Notes: a model not told the origin generated them from the sequence alone. 64,000 bases of DNA from Bacilli bacterium (GCA_900753325.1 CAADYO010000009.1:124001-188000), one strand, 5' to 3'; counted from the stretch's first letter, positions 8,068 to 16,741 are shown. Numbers and translations are program-made.

Positions 8068-8295
8068 ATGAATGGACAATATGCTGAAGTTCCTAATAAT
8101 ATTTTAACTGGAAAGGATCTTGATTATTTAAGTGATATGTTTCAATGGAATTATGGAGCATTAAAATCAGTAAATGATTCTGTTAGTAGTGTTAATGATA
8201 AAGAAATTATTGATATTATGGAAAGAGCTTGTGAAATGTTTGATGATAATTTAAATACTGTTTTGGATATTTTAGGAGGAATTAGTTATGAATAA
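8068..8295 (+). CDS. Small spore-coat-type protein (CotF-associated)
   Basis: A 75-residue protein beginning MNGQYAEVPNNILTGKDLDY, with a helical middle (KEIIDIMERACEMFDDNLNTVLDIL). It resembles small proteins encoded beside CotF-like coat genes in spore formers, which are short helical ferritin-like bundles. The start at 8068 follows the strong GAGGAGGAG; a possible in-frame upstream extension lies inside a terminator T-run. It overlaps the next coat gene by 8 nt, so the two are translationally coupled. The link to the coat is inferred from its neighbour and from sporulation genes nearby. Confidence 0.75.
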   Translation: MNGQYAEVPNNILTGKDLDYLSDMFQWNYGALKSVNDSVSSVNDKEIIDIMERACEMFDDNLNTVLDILGGISYE

Positions 8296-8608
8296 TAAAA
8301 TTAGTAATAAGAAAGTTGAAGTACCTGATGGTGTGGCTTTAAATGATAAGGATTATATTAATTGTTTATTATCAACTTTAAAGGAAATGGAGAAAAATTA
8401 TGTTTTGGCTATGAGTGAGGCGAGTAGCGAAAAATTGTATCAACTTCATAAAGATGTTTTTCTAAAAGTTGCTTCTATGCAAAGAGAAGTTTATGAATTA
8501 ATGTTTAGAAAAGGTTGGTATTGTTTAGAAAAAGTTGATAATAACAAAATTAATGATAAACATCAAATGTTGGATACTGAATATACCAATATGGTTAGTG
8601 ATTTTTGA
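8288..8608 (+). CDS. CotF-like spore coat protein
   Basis: A 106-residue protein with the Coat_F signature: NYVLAMSEASSEKLYQLH in the middle and MQREVYELMFRKGWYCLEK near the C-terminus. CotF-family proteins assemble into the spore coat. The start overlaps the preceding coat-like gene by 8 nt. Its TGA stop overlaps the -35 box of the next promoter. Length is close to single-domain Coat_F homologues. The CDS is firm; exact coat location is unknown. Confidence 0.85.
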   Translation: MNNKISNKKVEVPDGVALNDKDYINCLLSTLKEMEKNYVLAMSEASSEKLYQLHKDVFLKVASMQREVYELMFRKGWYCLEKVDNNKINDKHQMLDTEYTNMVSDF

Positions 8609-8633
8609 CAATATTTGGCAGTAGTGTTATAAT
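8605..8633 (+). promoter_or_regulatory. Consensus sigma-A promoter of the NlpC/P60 gene
   Basis: TTGACA (8605-8610), exactly 17 nt, then TATAAT (8628-8633). This is a perfect consensus pair, 24 nt before the ATG, and it starts inside the stop codon of the CotF-like gene. Confidence 0.9.
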
Positions 8634-8656
8634 AACAAGCCTCAGGGGGAAATATT

Positions 8657-9625
8657 ATGAATTATATTGTTGGAATGATTAGGCGATTTTTATTTGCCTT
8701 TATTACTTTAATACTTATAGCACTTTGTGTTTATACCTTTTGTTATAAAGAAATATATGAAAGTATTGGTGTTGATACTGTTAATACTCCAGTTGTTGAG
8801 TATGGAAGTGCTAATTATGATGTTGATAAACTTATAAATGATGTTGATGGAAAAATTACTTCTGTAAAAAAAGATATTGAAACTAATGAAATTGGAATTC
8901 AGGAATTAATTTTAGTTGTTTCTAAAGGCAATATTTCTAGGGAAATACCAGTTTCTGTTGAAATAAAAGATAGTGTTTCCCCAGAAATTGTAATTAAAGA
9001 TAATACTGTTATAATCAGTCAAGGAGATAATTTTGATTTTCTTAGTAATATAGATAGTGTTTATGATAATGTTGATGGAAATCTTCAATATATTCCTAGT
9101 GATGAGGTTTTAGATGACTCTAGAAATTATTATACTATTTATAGTGATTTTAATCATAATGTAGTTGGAGAGTATACAGTTAATATTAAAGCTGTTGATA
9201 AGAATGGTAATGAATCATATGATAATTATATGATAATTGTTAATAAAAGAACTATTGGAGAAAATGTTGTTAATATCGCGTATTCTTTATTAGGTAGTGC
9301 TTATGCATATGGTGGTATGGGCCCTACTGCATTTGATTGTAGTGGATTTGTACAATATCTTTATAAGAAAGTTGGTATTTCAATTAGTAGGAGTAGTAGT
9401 ACACAGATGTATGATGGCGTTGCAGTTAATTATGATGATATATTACCTGGTGATATTTTAAATTGGGGATATAGTGATGGTACTTCTACACATTCCGCTC
9501 TTTACGTTGGAAATGGAAAGATGATTCATGCCGCCAATCCATCAATGGGTGTTATTTTAAGTGATGTTAGTTTTTGGAATAGCACTTCTGGAACTGAAAT
9601 CATTGGAGTTAGAAGAATTAATTAA
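8657..9625 (+). CDS. Membrane-anchored NlpC/P60 cell-wall hydrolase with Ig-like domain
   Basis: A 322-residue protein with three parts. Residues about 8-30 form a membrane anchor (FLFAFITLILIALCVYTFCY). A beta-rich region to about residue 200 ends in an Ig-like/DUF5011-type domain (SPEIVIKDNTVIIS, GEYTVNIKAVDKNGNES). The C-terminal 120 residues are an NlpC/P60 peptidase with the catalytic Cys in AFDCSGFVQYLYKKVG and the His in THSALYVGNGKMIHAANP. The family cleaves peptidoglycan stem peptides. A consensus promoter drives it, suggesting strong vegetative expression, and a terminator follows at once. Location is predicted outside the membrane, facing the wall. Confidence 0.92.
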   Translation: MNYIVGMIRRFLFAFITLILIALCVYTFCYKEIYESIGVDTVNTPVVEYGSANYDVDKLINDVDGKITSVKKDIETNEIGIQELILVVSKGNISREIPVSVEIKDSVSPEIVIKDNTVIISQGDNFDFLSNIDSVYDNVDGNLQYIPSDEVLDDSRNYYTIYSDFNHNVVGEYTVNIKAVDKNGNESYDNYMIIVNKRTIGENVVNIAYSLLGSAYAYGGMGPTAFDCSGFVQYLYKKVGISISRSSSTQMYDGVAVNYDDILPGDILNWGYSDGTSTHSALYVGNGKMIHAANPSMGVILSDVSFWNSTSGTEIIGVRRIN

Positions 9626-9652
9626 AGTAGAAATTATTTTCTACTTTTTTGT
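9624..9652 (+). terminator. Intrinsic terminator after the NlpC/P60 gene
   Basis: AAAGTAGAAA/TTTTCTACTTT stem followed by TTT. Confidence 0.85.
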
Positions 9653-9696
9653 ATATTTTTATATCTTTTGTTAATGCTATATATAGGAGGGATTAT

Positions 9697-9900
9697 ATGG
9701 AAACTGTACAAAAGATATTATTAGTTATTACAATTATTGGAGCGGTAAATTGGGGGTTAATTGGTCTTTTAGATTTTGATTTAGTTGCGACAATATTTGG
9801 GACTAAGAGTTTATTTACTAATATTATTTATACGTTAGTTGGTATTTGTGGTTTGTTTAATATTGGAATATTATTTAGTCATATAGAAATGGAAAAATAG
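9697..9900 (+). CDS. DUF378 family small membrane protein
   Basis: A 67-residue protein with two membrane spans and the DUF378 signature: ITIIGAVNWGLIGLLDFDLV in the first half and IYTLVGICGLFNIGILF in the second. The function of the family is unknown. The ATG at 9697 follows TAGGAGGG. A short GACGA hairpin with a T-run follows the stop, so it is probably monocistronic. Confidence 0.85.
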   Translation: METVQKILLVITIIGAVNWGLIGLLDFDLVATIFGTKSLFTNIIYTLVGICGLFNIGILFSHIEMEK

Positions 9901-9924
9901 GACGAGTTATTCGTCTTTTTTTTC
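9901..9924 (+). terminator. Intrinsic terminator after the DUF378 gene
   Basis: GACGA/TCGTC stem with a GTTAT loop and a T8 tail. Confidence 0.8.
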
Positions 9925-9984
9925 TTGTTGGGTTGATAATTAATGCTTAAAATGATATTATATATATTAGGATGGGGTGGCAAA

Positions 9985-10521
9985 TTGAAAAATGTATTAG
10001 TGTTTTTTCGTGATACTTTAAGTGGAACAACATATACAGTTGTTTCTTTGGTGTGCTTTATTTTAATTTGTATTTGCATCCATTATTTAAAAAAGAAAAG
10101 TTTATTAGAAAAAAAGAATGAGAAAGAGGAAATTTCTTCTAGGGTGGTTTTGGTTGATCCAACTGGTAGTAATAAAAGAATTGAAGTTGCACTTAATAAT
10201 GATAATAGTAGCATTAGTAATAACAATAGTAATATTCCTGTAGTTGGTGCTACTGATGTTACAAATGTATTAGTTGATAATAATATTTATAGTGATAATA
10301 TTTCTCAAGATACTAATGTTGTTCCTGAACCTGTTTCTCCTGCTATTGTTAGTGAAGAAAAAGTTACAAAACCTGTTTTGATCAATCCAATGGAGGTTGC
10401 TAATGTTTCATCTACTTTAAATGTTATTGGAGCAACTAGTGAACAAAAAAGTGCTATTTTAAAAAATTCCCTTTCTTCTGTAGAAAATGTTGAAATGTTA
10501 ACTACTAATGATTCCGAATAA
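9985..10521 (+). CDS. Single-pass membrane protein with disordered tail, unknown function
   Basis: About 178 residues. From the proposed TTG start the N-terminus is KNVLVFFRDTLSGTTYTV, followed by one membrane span (VVSLVCFILICICIHYL), a basic stop-transfer stretch (KKKSLLEKKNEK) and a long low-complexity tail rich in Asn, Ser and Val. The topology suggests the tail is cytoplasmic. TTG 9985 is preferred because GGGGTGG lies 5 nt before it; an alternative ATG at 9943 would add 14 residues with a weak ribosome site. No family is recognised. It lies directly before cdaA and may be co-expressed. Confidence 0.65.
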   Translation: MKNVLVFFRDTLSGTTYTVVSLVCFILICICIHYLKKKSLLEKKNEKEEISSRVVLVDPTGSNKRIEVALNNDNSSISNNNSNIPVVGATDVTNVLVDNNIYSDNISQDTNVVPEPVSPAIVSEEKVTKPVLINPMEVANVSSTLNVIGATSEQKSAILKNSLSSVENVEMLTTNDSE

Positions 10522-10583
10522 TGAACTTTACTATTTTATGATTTTTAGATATACTAGAAGAGTGTTTTAAAGGAGACGATGTA

Positions 10584-11420
10584 ATGACTATAACTATGAC
10601 TGATATTATATCTATATTAAGGAAAGTTGGAGATATTTCTTTAGTATGGTTGGTATTTTATTTGATTTTAAAAAATATTAAGAATAATGTTAAGCTTTCC
10701 CTACTTTTTAAAGGTGTTGCTTTTGTAATAATTTTGAAGTTTGTTAGTGATTGGTTAGGTTTTACAACTATTGGTGTTTTACTTGAATATATAATTCAAT
10801 GGGGACCAATTGCTTTGATTGTTATTTTTCAACCTGAGATTAGAACTATTCTGGAACAATTGGGACGTAATCAATTGCTTGGGCGACATAAAGTATTAAC
10901 TGTTGATGAAAGAGAGAGAATGGTTTATGAGGTTATTAATGCTGTTGATTATATGAGAAAAGAACGTATTGGTGCCTTAATTGTAATAGAAAGAGATATT
11001 AGTTTAGGAAATTATATAGATAAAGCTAAAAAATTGTATGCGGATTTATCAAGTGATTTGTTGATAGCTATTTTCTATGAGGGAAATCCTTTACATGATG
11101 GTGGTGTCATTATTCAGGGTGACAGAATAACTTGTGCCGGTGCAGTTTTCCCTACTAGTAGTAGTCAAAAAATCAATAAAAGATTGGGTACAAGACATAG
11201 AGCTGCACTAGGACTTGCTGAAGAAACTGATGCTATTTGTATTGTTGTTTCTGAAGAAACTGGTAAGGTTTCGGTTGCTTTAAAAGGAGAGTTATTATAC
11301 AATCTAACTCTTGATGATACTAGAATGTTATTAATTGATGAATTAAGGCCTAAACAAGATACTGAATTTGATGATGAAGATGAATTAGATGAGGAAGAGA
11401 TATATGAAGAAAATGTTTAG
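10584..11420 (+). CDS. cdaA: Diadenylate cyclase CdaA
   Basis: A 278-residue enzyme making cyclic di-AMP from two ATP. Three N-terminal membrane spans (about residues 12-90) precede the DAC domain. The RHR motif is intact in LGTRHRAALG (residues 204-206). The usual DGA motif reads DGG here (HDGGVII, residues 172-174). Remaining DAC features (GALIVIERDISLGNYI, VSEETGKVSVALKG) are normal. The acidic tail (DEDELDEEE) is unusual in being so rich in Asp and Glu. It overlaps cdaR by 17 nt, the standard cdaA-cdaR pairing; glmM, often third in the operon, is absent. A good Shine-Dalgarno (AAAGGAGA) supports the start. Confidence 0.93.
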   Translation: MTITMTDIISILRKVGDISLVWLVFYLILKNIKNNVKLSLLFKGVAFVIILKFVSDWLGFTTIGVLLEYIIQWGPIALIVIFQPEIRTILEQLGRNQLLGRHKVLTVDERERMVYEVINAVDYMRKERIGALIVIERDISLGNYIDKAKKLYADLSSDLLIAIFYEGNPLHDGGVIIQGDRITCAGAVFPTSSSQKINKRLGTRHRAALGLAEETDAICIVVSEETGKVSVALKGELLYNLTLDDTRMLLIDELRPKQDTEFDDEDELDEEEIYEENV

Positions 11421-12768
11421 TAAAATAGGAAGAATATTTCATCATATTGGAACGTTCTTCGATAAAATATTAATTACACCTATTACAAAACTTATTTTAA
11501 AAATAACTGGATTTTTTAAAGACAATGCCAAAAGTATTGATCGTTTAATGGGAAGAAAGTCGACTTTACTTGTTATTAGTTTACTACTTGCTTTTGGAGT
11601 ATTTGTTATTATTGATAAAGAGTCTAATGTTATTATTGATCAATATGCAGAAATTTTATATAATCAACCAGTTACGGCTGTGTATAATGAAGAATTGTAT
11701 GTTGTAGAAGGATTACCAAAGACTGTTGATATTACTTTGGTTGGTCAAAAAAGGCATATCTTTTTAGCAAAGCAATCTCCTTCTAAAGGTGTTTCTGTTG
11801 ATTTAACGGGTCTTAAACCTGGTAATCATAAGGTCACTTTGAAGTATTCTCAAAGATTAAAATCTTTGGATTATAAACTAGATCCTTCTCAAGTAACTGT
11901 TACTATTTATAATAAAGAGAGTGATACTAGAAGTTTAACTTATGATTTATTACATCAGGACAGTTTAGATAGTAAATTATATATTGATAATGTTGAGTTG
12001 GATAGAACTGATGTTATTGTTAAAGGTGCTAAGTATAAACTTGATAAAGTGGCATCTGTAAAAGCACTTATTGATGTTACTAAATTTCCTAATGCTAAAA
12101 ATCTTAATGCTGGTACTCTTTCTTTAAAAGATGTTCCTTTAGTTGCTTATGATACAAACGGTAAAATTATTGATGTTGAAATTGTTCCTAAAACTGTTTC
12201 TGCAAAAATTACAATAACTTCTCCTAGTAAAGAAGTTCCAATAAAGATTGTTCCATCTGGTAAAGTAGCGTTTGGTAAGGCTATTAAGTCAATTGATTCT
12301 TCTATTTCTAGTGTTGTTGTTTATGGTGACGCTGATGCGGTTAATAAGATTCAACAACTAGAGGTAGAAATTGATGTTAAGGATTTAAAGAATGATAAGG
12401 AATATAATGTTACTTTGAAAAAACCTTCTGGTATTACAGATCTTAGTGTTAATACTGTAAAGATTAATGTTACAATAGATGATTCTATTACTAAAGAATT
12501 TAATAATATTTCTGTAAGTGCTGAGAATTTGGCTTCTGGACTTAAAGCTCAAGCTATGTCTTTAGAAGATAGTAAAATTACTGTTATTGTAGAAGGTAGT
12601 GAAGATGTTATTAATAATTTGGATCCTACGACAATTAAAGCTTATGTCGACTTAAAGAATACTGGTGTTGGTGAACATGAAGTTGAAGTTAATGTTACGG
12701 GTAGCGATCTTAAACTTACATATAAGCCAAAAACTAAAAAAGTTAAAATTAAGATTACTCAAGAGTAG
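11404..12768 (+). CDS. cdaR: CdaR/YbbR-domain regulator of CdaA
   Basis: A 454-residue protein with a basic cytoplasmic N-terminus, one membrane span (STLLVISLLLAFGVFVII) and at least three to four YbbR repeats outside the membrane, visible as recurring VTVTI, VSAKITI and VKINVTI strand ends followed by new domain starts. In Bacilli CdaR binds the membrane part of CdaA and modulates c-di-AMP synthesis. The start at 11404 has GAGGAAGAG 8 nt upstream, inside the end of cdaA, indicating translational coupling. A weaker hairpin follows the stop. Confidence 0.92.
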   Translation: MKKMFSKIGRIFHHIGTFFDKILITPITKLILKITGFFKDNAKSIDRLMGRKSTLLVISLLLAFGVFVIIDKESNVIIDQYAEILYNQPVTAVYNEELYVVEGLPKTVDITLVGQKRHIFLAKQSPSKGVSVDLTGLKPGNHKVTLKYSQRLKSLDYKLDPSQVTVTIYNKESDTRSLTYDLLHQDSLDSKLYIDNVELDRTDVIVKGAKYKLDKVASVKALIDVTKFPNAKNLNAGTLSLKDVPLVAYDTNGKIIDVEIVPKTVSAKITITSPSKEVPIKIVPSGKVAFGKAIKSIDSSISSVVVYGDADAVNKIQQLEVEIDVKDLKNDKEYNVTLKKPSGITDLSVNTVKINVTIDDSITKEFNNISVSAENLASGLKAQAMSLEDSKITVIVEGSEDVINNLDPTTIKAYVDLKNTGVGEHEVEVNVTGSDLKLTYKPKTKKVKIKITQE

Positions 12769-12775
12769 AGTGATT

Positions 12776-12806
12776 AGTAAAGAGTGATTTAGGTTGCTCT
12801 TTTTAC
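12776..12806 (+). terminator. Probable terminator after cdaA-cdaR
   Basis: GTAAAGAG pairs with CTCTTTTTAC around a TGATTTAGGTTG loop; a moderate T-run lies within the 3' arm. Confidence 0.5.
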
Positions 12807-12894
12807 TTTGTTTACATTTTTTTATGATGGCAATATTGCAATTAATTTTTTTTGATGATATATTTTAACTAAATGATTATGAAAGGAGAGTTTT

Positions 12895-13668
12895 ATGGAA
12901 AAAGATACATTGGAAAAGAGTAGTAAAAAAAATAATAATGTACTTATTGTAATATTAATTTTGATAATATTGGGTATGGGTGCATATATTTTGTACGATC
13001 ATGGTGTTATTTTCTCAAATTCAAATGTTACTGAGAAAGGTAACAATGATGGCAAGAATAATAATAAAACTGATACAGATGATAATGACAAGGATGATTC
13101 AACAAATAATGGTGTTAAAGATTTGGACATAACAAAATGTCTTAATAATAGTTCCTTAACTTATAGTAATGCTTCTTCTGTAGAAGGAAAATATGGTCTT
13201 TCTATGGGAATTAATAGTGATAAGAAAAGTGTTACTTTGAATATTGATTGGTCTGTTTTTGGTCCTTTAGTTCCTAAATATCCTGGTGGTGGTTCCACAA
13301 CTAGTGGAGTTGAAAACTTCCAAGTTACGGGATTTACTAAGGATGTAGTAGCTACATTTGTTGGTGATCTTGGTCAATCTTCTGAAGGTATAACGTTATT
13401 TTATTTGATGAGTGATGGTACCGTTGAATATACACCTATGTTTGTTAAGAAAACAGATTCTCAAAATAATGTATATTATGTTGTTAATTATGTATATTCT
13501 GGTACTAATACATCTTTTGTTACTAGTGGTGCTGTTTCTGGCGTTAGTGGAGTAATTAAATTATATAATGCTGATGCTGGATCTAATGGTGGCTCTGGTT
13601 GGAAAACAACTATTGGAGCAACAAAAGATGGTAGTTTCTATGATTTAGGTACTGTTATTAATAAGTAG
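12895..13668 (+). CDS. Membrane-anchored extracytoplasmic protein, unknown function
   Basis: A 257-residue protein with a basic N-terminus (SSKKNNN), one membrane span (VLIVILILIILGMGAYILYD), a 45-residue Asn/Asp/Lys linker and a beta-rich domain of about 170 residues. That domain includes LNIDWSVFGPLVPKYPGGG, ATFVGDLGQSSEGITLFYL and NADAGSNGGSGWKTTIG, and its end (KLYNADAGSNGG) looks complete. No named family is recognised. The anchor resembles those of the 2815 and 3679 genes. It has its own GAAAGGAGAG Shine-Dalgarno and is closed by a strong terminator. Confidence 0.78.
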   Translation: MEKDTLEKSSKKNNNVLIVILILIILGMGAYILYDHGVIFSNSNVTEKGNNDGKNNNKTDTDDNDKDDSTNNGVKDLDITKCLNNSSLTYSNASSVEGKYGLSMGINSDKKSVTLNIDWSVFGPLVPKYPGGGSTTSGVENFQVTGFTKDVVATFVGDLGQSSEGITLFYLMSDGTVEYTPMFVKKTDSQNNVYYVVNYVYSGTNTSFVTSGAVSGVSGVIKLYNADAGSNGGSGWKTTIGATKDGSFYDLGTVINK

Positions 13669-13676
13669 TATATTTT

Positions 13677-13702
13677 GCCTTGCTTTATGCAAGGCTTTTT
13701 TC
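13677..13702 (+). terminator. Intrinsic terminator
   Basis: GCCTTGC/GCAAGGC stem (13677-13683 and 13689-13695) with a TTTAT loop and T6 tail. Confidence 0.92.
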
Positions 13703-13773
13703 TTTGCAATTTATTGTAATAATCATTTTTATGTGCCATATAATTTATTAGGATTTGAAGAAAAGGGTGGATT

Positions 13774-14772
13774 ATGAAGAAAATTTTAATTGGCTTGATT
13801 ATTACACTTTTATTAGTAACGGGCTGTGGAAAGAATTCTGAAAGTAGTATTGTTAGTGATTTAGATAAAAAAATTAATAAAGCAGAAGCTTATAAGTTAG
13901 ATGGTAAATTAGAAATAGTTAATAATGATGATGTTTATAATTATGATATTGAAGTTAGCTATAAGAAAGATAATTATTATAAAGTTCTATTAACTAATAA
14001 AGCTAATGATCATACACAAATAATATTAAAAAATGATGATGGTGTATATGTACTAACACCAGCTTTAAATAAAAGTTTTAAGTTTCAAAGTGACTGGCCA
14101 TATAGTAATTCTCAAATTTATTTATTAAAATCTTTAATAAATGATATTAAAAATACCAAAGATAGAAAATTTAAGGAAACCGACAAGGGATATATTTTTA
14201 CTACTGATGTAAATTATCCTAATAATAGTAAATTAGTAAAACAGACTATTGAATTTGATAATAAACATAATTTCAAACGTGTTAAAGTTTATGATTCTAA
14301 TAATGTTATTTATATGACTATGACCTTTAATAATATTGATTATTCCCCAACATTTAAAAAGAATTACTTTGATTTAAATACTATAATGGGTGCATATTCT
14401 ATAGATAAGGAAAATGTTGAAAAAACTGTTGCTTTAGATGATACAATTTATCCATTAGTTTTACCTACTGGGACAAAATTGGTTAGTGAAGAAAAAGTTC
14501 AGAAAGATGTTGGAGAAAGAATTATTATGACTTTTGACGGGGATAAACCGTTCTTGTTAGTAGAAGAGTCTGCTGTTTGTGAAGATGAATTTACAATTAT
14601 ACCAACTTATGGTGAGCCTTATCAACTTATGGATACTCTGGGTGTAATGACTAATAATTCTTTAACATGGACTAGTAATGGAATTGAATATTATATTGTT
14701 AGTGATGTTCTTAATCAAGATGAGTTAATAGAAGTGGCTCAATCCATTAGTTATTTGCCAACTATGAAATAA
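13774..14772 (+). CDS. YdcC-like lipoprotein (LolA-like fold)
   Basis: A 332-residue lipoprotein: the signal peptide MKKILIGLIITLLLVTGC ends in the lipobox LVTGC, so Cys18 is the lipidated residue. The mature part follows the LolA-like pattern of Bacillus YdcC: DKKINKAEAYKLDGKL, QIILKNDDGVYVLTPALNKS, FKFQSDWPYSNSQ and FTTDVNYPNNSKLVKQ. These segments match my recollection of YdcC closely. YdcC is linked to sporulation and germination in Bacillus, and some members are forespore expressed; the role here is inferred. The protein is predicted on the outer face of the membrane. It is followed by a new promoter. Confidence 0.85.
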   Translation: MKKILIGLIITLLLVTGCGKNSESSIVSDLDKKINKAEAYKLDGKLEIVNNDDVYNYDIEVSYKKDNYYKVLLTNKANDHTQIILKNDDGVYVLTPALNKSFKFQSDWPYSNSQIYLLKSLINDIKNTKDRKFKETDKGYIFTTDVNYPNNSKLVKQTIEFDNKHNFKRVKVYDSNNVIYMTMTFNNIDYSPTFKKNYFDLNTIMGAYSIDKENVEKTVALDDTIYPLVLPTGTKLVSEEKVQKDVGERIIMTFDGDKPFLLVEESAVCEDEFTIIPTYGEPYQLMDTLGVMTNNSLTWTSNGIEYYIVSDVLNQDELIEVAQSISYLPTMK

Positions 14773-14780
14773 AACAAATC

Positions 14781-14809
14781 TTTACCTCATATTTTTCTTA
14801 TGATATAAT
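14781..14809 (+). promoter_or_regulatory. Sigma-A-like promoter of the thioredoxin-fold protein gene
   Basis: TTTACC (14781-14786), 17 nt, TATAAT (14804-14809). The predicted transcript starts only about 10 nt before the ATG at 14826, with TTGGTGAT at its very 5' end. Confidence 0.7.
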
Positions 14810-14825
14810 GATGTTGGTGATTTAT

Positions 14826-15347
14826 ATGGCAAAAAAGAAAAATAAAATTAAAATTGATAATAGTGTTAGTTATGATAGTAACTATAAAAAGATTATTATT
14901 ACTACTGTTGTTGTACTAGTGTTCTTGGTAGCATTTTATTTTATAACTGTTGCTATTTTAAATAAAGAAGATAGTTCTAAAAGCAGTAGTACTAAAAAGG
15001 ATACTAATGAGGTAGAAATTCAATCTAATGAGATATTGGTTGGTACAAGCTTTTCTATTAAAGATAGTGAATATTTGGTAGTATATTATGATACTACTGA
15101 TGATGCTATTAATAGCAAGATACAGAATGCTGTTTCTACTTATCGTAATGCTTCGAAAGATGTTAATCTTTATACTGTTAATATGAGTGATGGATTAAAC
15201 AAGTCTTATGTTAGTGAGTCTGGTAATTCTATGGCTTCAAATGCTAGTGAATTAGCTATCAATGGTCCTACACTTATTAAGTTTAAAGACAGCGAAATTG
15301 TTGATTATGTTGAGGGCGTTGATCGAATAGTGGATTATCTTAAATAA
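14826..15347 (+). CDS. Membrane-anchored thioredoxin-like protein without CxxC
   Basis: A 173-residue protein: basic N-terminus (AKKKNKIKI), a membrane span at about residues 25-46 (IITTVVVLVFLVAFYFITVA) and an outer domain with thioredoxin-like order: YLVVYYDTTDD strand and helix, NLYTVNMSDG, then the cis-Pro-like ELAINGPTLIKFKDSEIVDY and a final helix. The CxxC redox motif is replaced by DTTDDAI, so it is not a classical disulfide reductase. The start at 14826 follows GGTGAT; an ATG at 14808 overlaps the promoter. Function unknown. Confidence 0.75.
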   Translation: MAKKKNKIKIDNSVSYDSNYKKIIITTVVVLVFLVAFYFITVAILNKEDSSKSSSTKKDTNEVEIQSNEILVGTSFSIKDSEYLVVYYDTTDDAINSKIQNAVSTYRNASKDVNLYTVNMSDGLNKSYVSESGNSMASNASELAINGPTLIKFKDSEIVDYVEGVDRIVDYLK

Positions 15348-15354
15348 TAATTGT

Positions 15355-15385
15355 AAAAAGACTGTTTAGTCTTTTTCTTTTTTGT
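15355..15385 (+). terminator. Intrinsic terminator
   Basis: AAAAAGACT/AGTCTTTTT stem with GTTT loop, then T-rich sequence. Confidence 0.85.
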
Positions 15386-15449
15386 TAAATTCGTTCTAAT
15401 TTTTTATTTTATGTGATATTATATTTTTAGGGTATTTTGAGGTGGTACA

Positions 15450-16721
15450 ATGAAAAAATTGAAAACTGTTAGTAAAAAAGTTAATAATCATCTTAAAAAG
15501 AGTTTTAATAAAATAAAGCGCAAGATAAAGCCAGATGATTATAATTCTTTTAGTATACCTGAAGTTATAATGCTTGTTATTGTTTCAATATTATTTGGTG
15601 TTATTGTTGGTTGTATTTTAACATATGGCAAGGTTTTATCTGCAAATAATAATATTGATTCAAAAACAAAGGAATTAGTAGCAACTTATGAAAAAATAAG
15701 AGATAATTATTATGATGAGGTTTCGGAAAATGATTTGATAAATGCTGCTGTTAATGGTATGGTTGGTATATTAAATGATCCATATTCTTATTATATGGAT
15801 AGTGATGCTACTAATAGTTTCAATCAAAAGGTAGATGGTCAGTATGTTGGAATAGGGACAACGATTTTATATGATAGTACTGATGGAAATAAGGTTGTTG
15901 ATATTTTTACTGGTTCTCCTGCTGATAAAGCTGGTGTAAAGGTTGGGGATATATTTTATTCTATTGATGGTAAGGAAGTTAGATATTTAAGTATGTCTGG
16001 TATTTCTAGATATATTAAGGGAAATAAAGGTACTTCTTCTGACTTTGTATTTATTAGAGATGGTAATCAAATTAGTATGACTATTACTAGAGATGTTGTA
16101 GATATACCTTCTGTTTCTAGTAAAATTATCGAAGGCAAAAATAAGAAAATAGGTTATATTAATATTGAGACCTTTGCAGCAAATACATATAATCAATTTG
16201 AAAAAAATCTTAAATCATTGGAAAAGCAAAAGATTGATTCATTAATTATAGATGTTAGAAATAACCCAGGTGGTCATCTTAATCAGGTTGAGGATATTTT
16301 ATCAATGTTTTTTAATAAGAAAACAGTTTTGTATAGAATAGAGACAAAAGATGAGGTTGAAAAAGTTTACTCTAAAACACGTAAATCTAGAAGTTATGAT
16401 GTTGCTGTACTTATTAATTCAGAAAGTGCTTCAGCTTCTGAAATTTTGGCTTCTTGTTTCCAGGAAAACTATAAAAATGCTACTATAGTTGGAACTACAT
16501 CATATGGAAAAGGCACTGTGCAAAAGGCTTTGGAATTATCTACTGGTGCTAGTTTAAAATATACTACGCAAAAATGGTTAACTTCTAAAGGTGTTTGGAT
16601 AAATGATAAAGGTGTTACGCCTGATATTGTTGTTGAACAGAGTGAAGAATATTCTAATAATCCTACTGATGAAAATGATTTGCAATTACAAAAGGCTTTG
16701 GAAATTTTAACAAATAAATAG
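15450..16721 (+). CDS. S41-family carboxy-terminal processing protease (CtpA-like)
   Basis: A 423-residue protein: a basic cytoplasmic N-terminus, one membrane span (VIMLVIVSILFGVIVGCILTY), an N-terminal helix bundle (LVATYEKIRDNYYDE), a PDZ domain (VVDIFTGSPADKAGVKVGDI) and the S41 catalytic domain. The catalytic Ser is in NSESASASEILAS and the Lys in TSYGKGTVQ; the oxyanion region NNPGGHLNQ is present. These proteases trim extracytoplasmic proteins and, in spore formers, can act in signalling during sporulation. It ends at a terminator shared with the convergent sortase gene. Identification is secure; substrates are unknown. Confidence 0.93.
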   Translation: MKKLKTVSKKVNNHLKKSFNKIKRKIKPDDYNSFSIPEVIMLVIVSILFGVIVGCILTYGKVLSANNNIDSKTKELVATYEKIRDNYYDEVSENDLINAAVNGMVGILNDPYSYYMDSDATNSFNQKVDGQYVGIGTTILYDSTDGNKVVDIFTGSPADKAGVKVGDIFYSIDGKEVRYLSMSGISRYIKGNKGTSSDFVFIRDGNQISMTITRDVVDIPSVSSKIIEGKNKKIGYINIETFAANTYNQFEKNLKSLEKQKIDSLIIDVRNNPGGHLNQVEDILSMFFNKKTVLYRIETKDEVEKVYSKTRKSRSYDVAVLINSESASASEILASCFQENYKNATIVGTTSYGKGTVQKALELSTGASLKYTTQKWLTSKGVWINDKGVTPDIVVEQSEEYSNNPTDENDLQLQKALEILTNK

Positions 16722-16741
16722 TACTTTTCAGTACTATTTTA
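16716..16741. terminator. Bidirectional terminator between ctpA-like and sortase genes
   Basis: AAATAGTACT/AGTACTATTT, a perfect 10-bp stem with a TTTC loop between two convergent genes, overlapping the ends of both. Confidence 0.7.

Noticed and set aside
9943..9984. ATG 9943 as start of the 178-residue protein gene
   Set aside because: The ribosome site is weak there; TTG 9985 has GGGGTGG 5 nt before it. It stays as an alternative.
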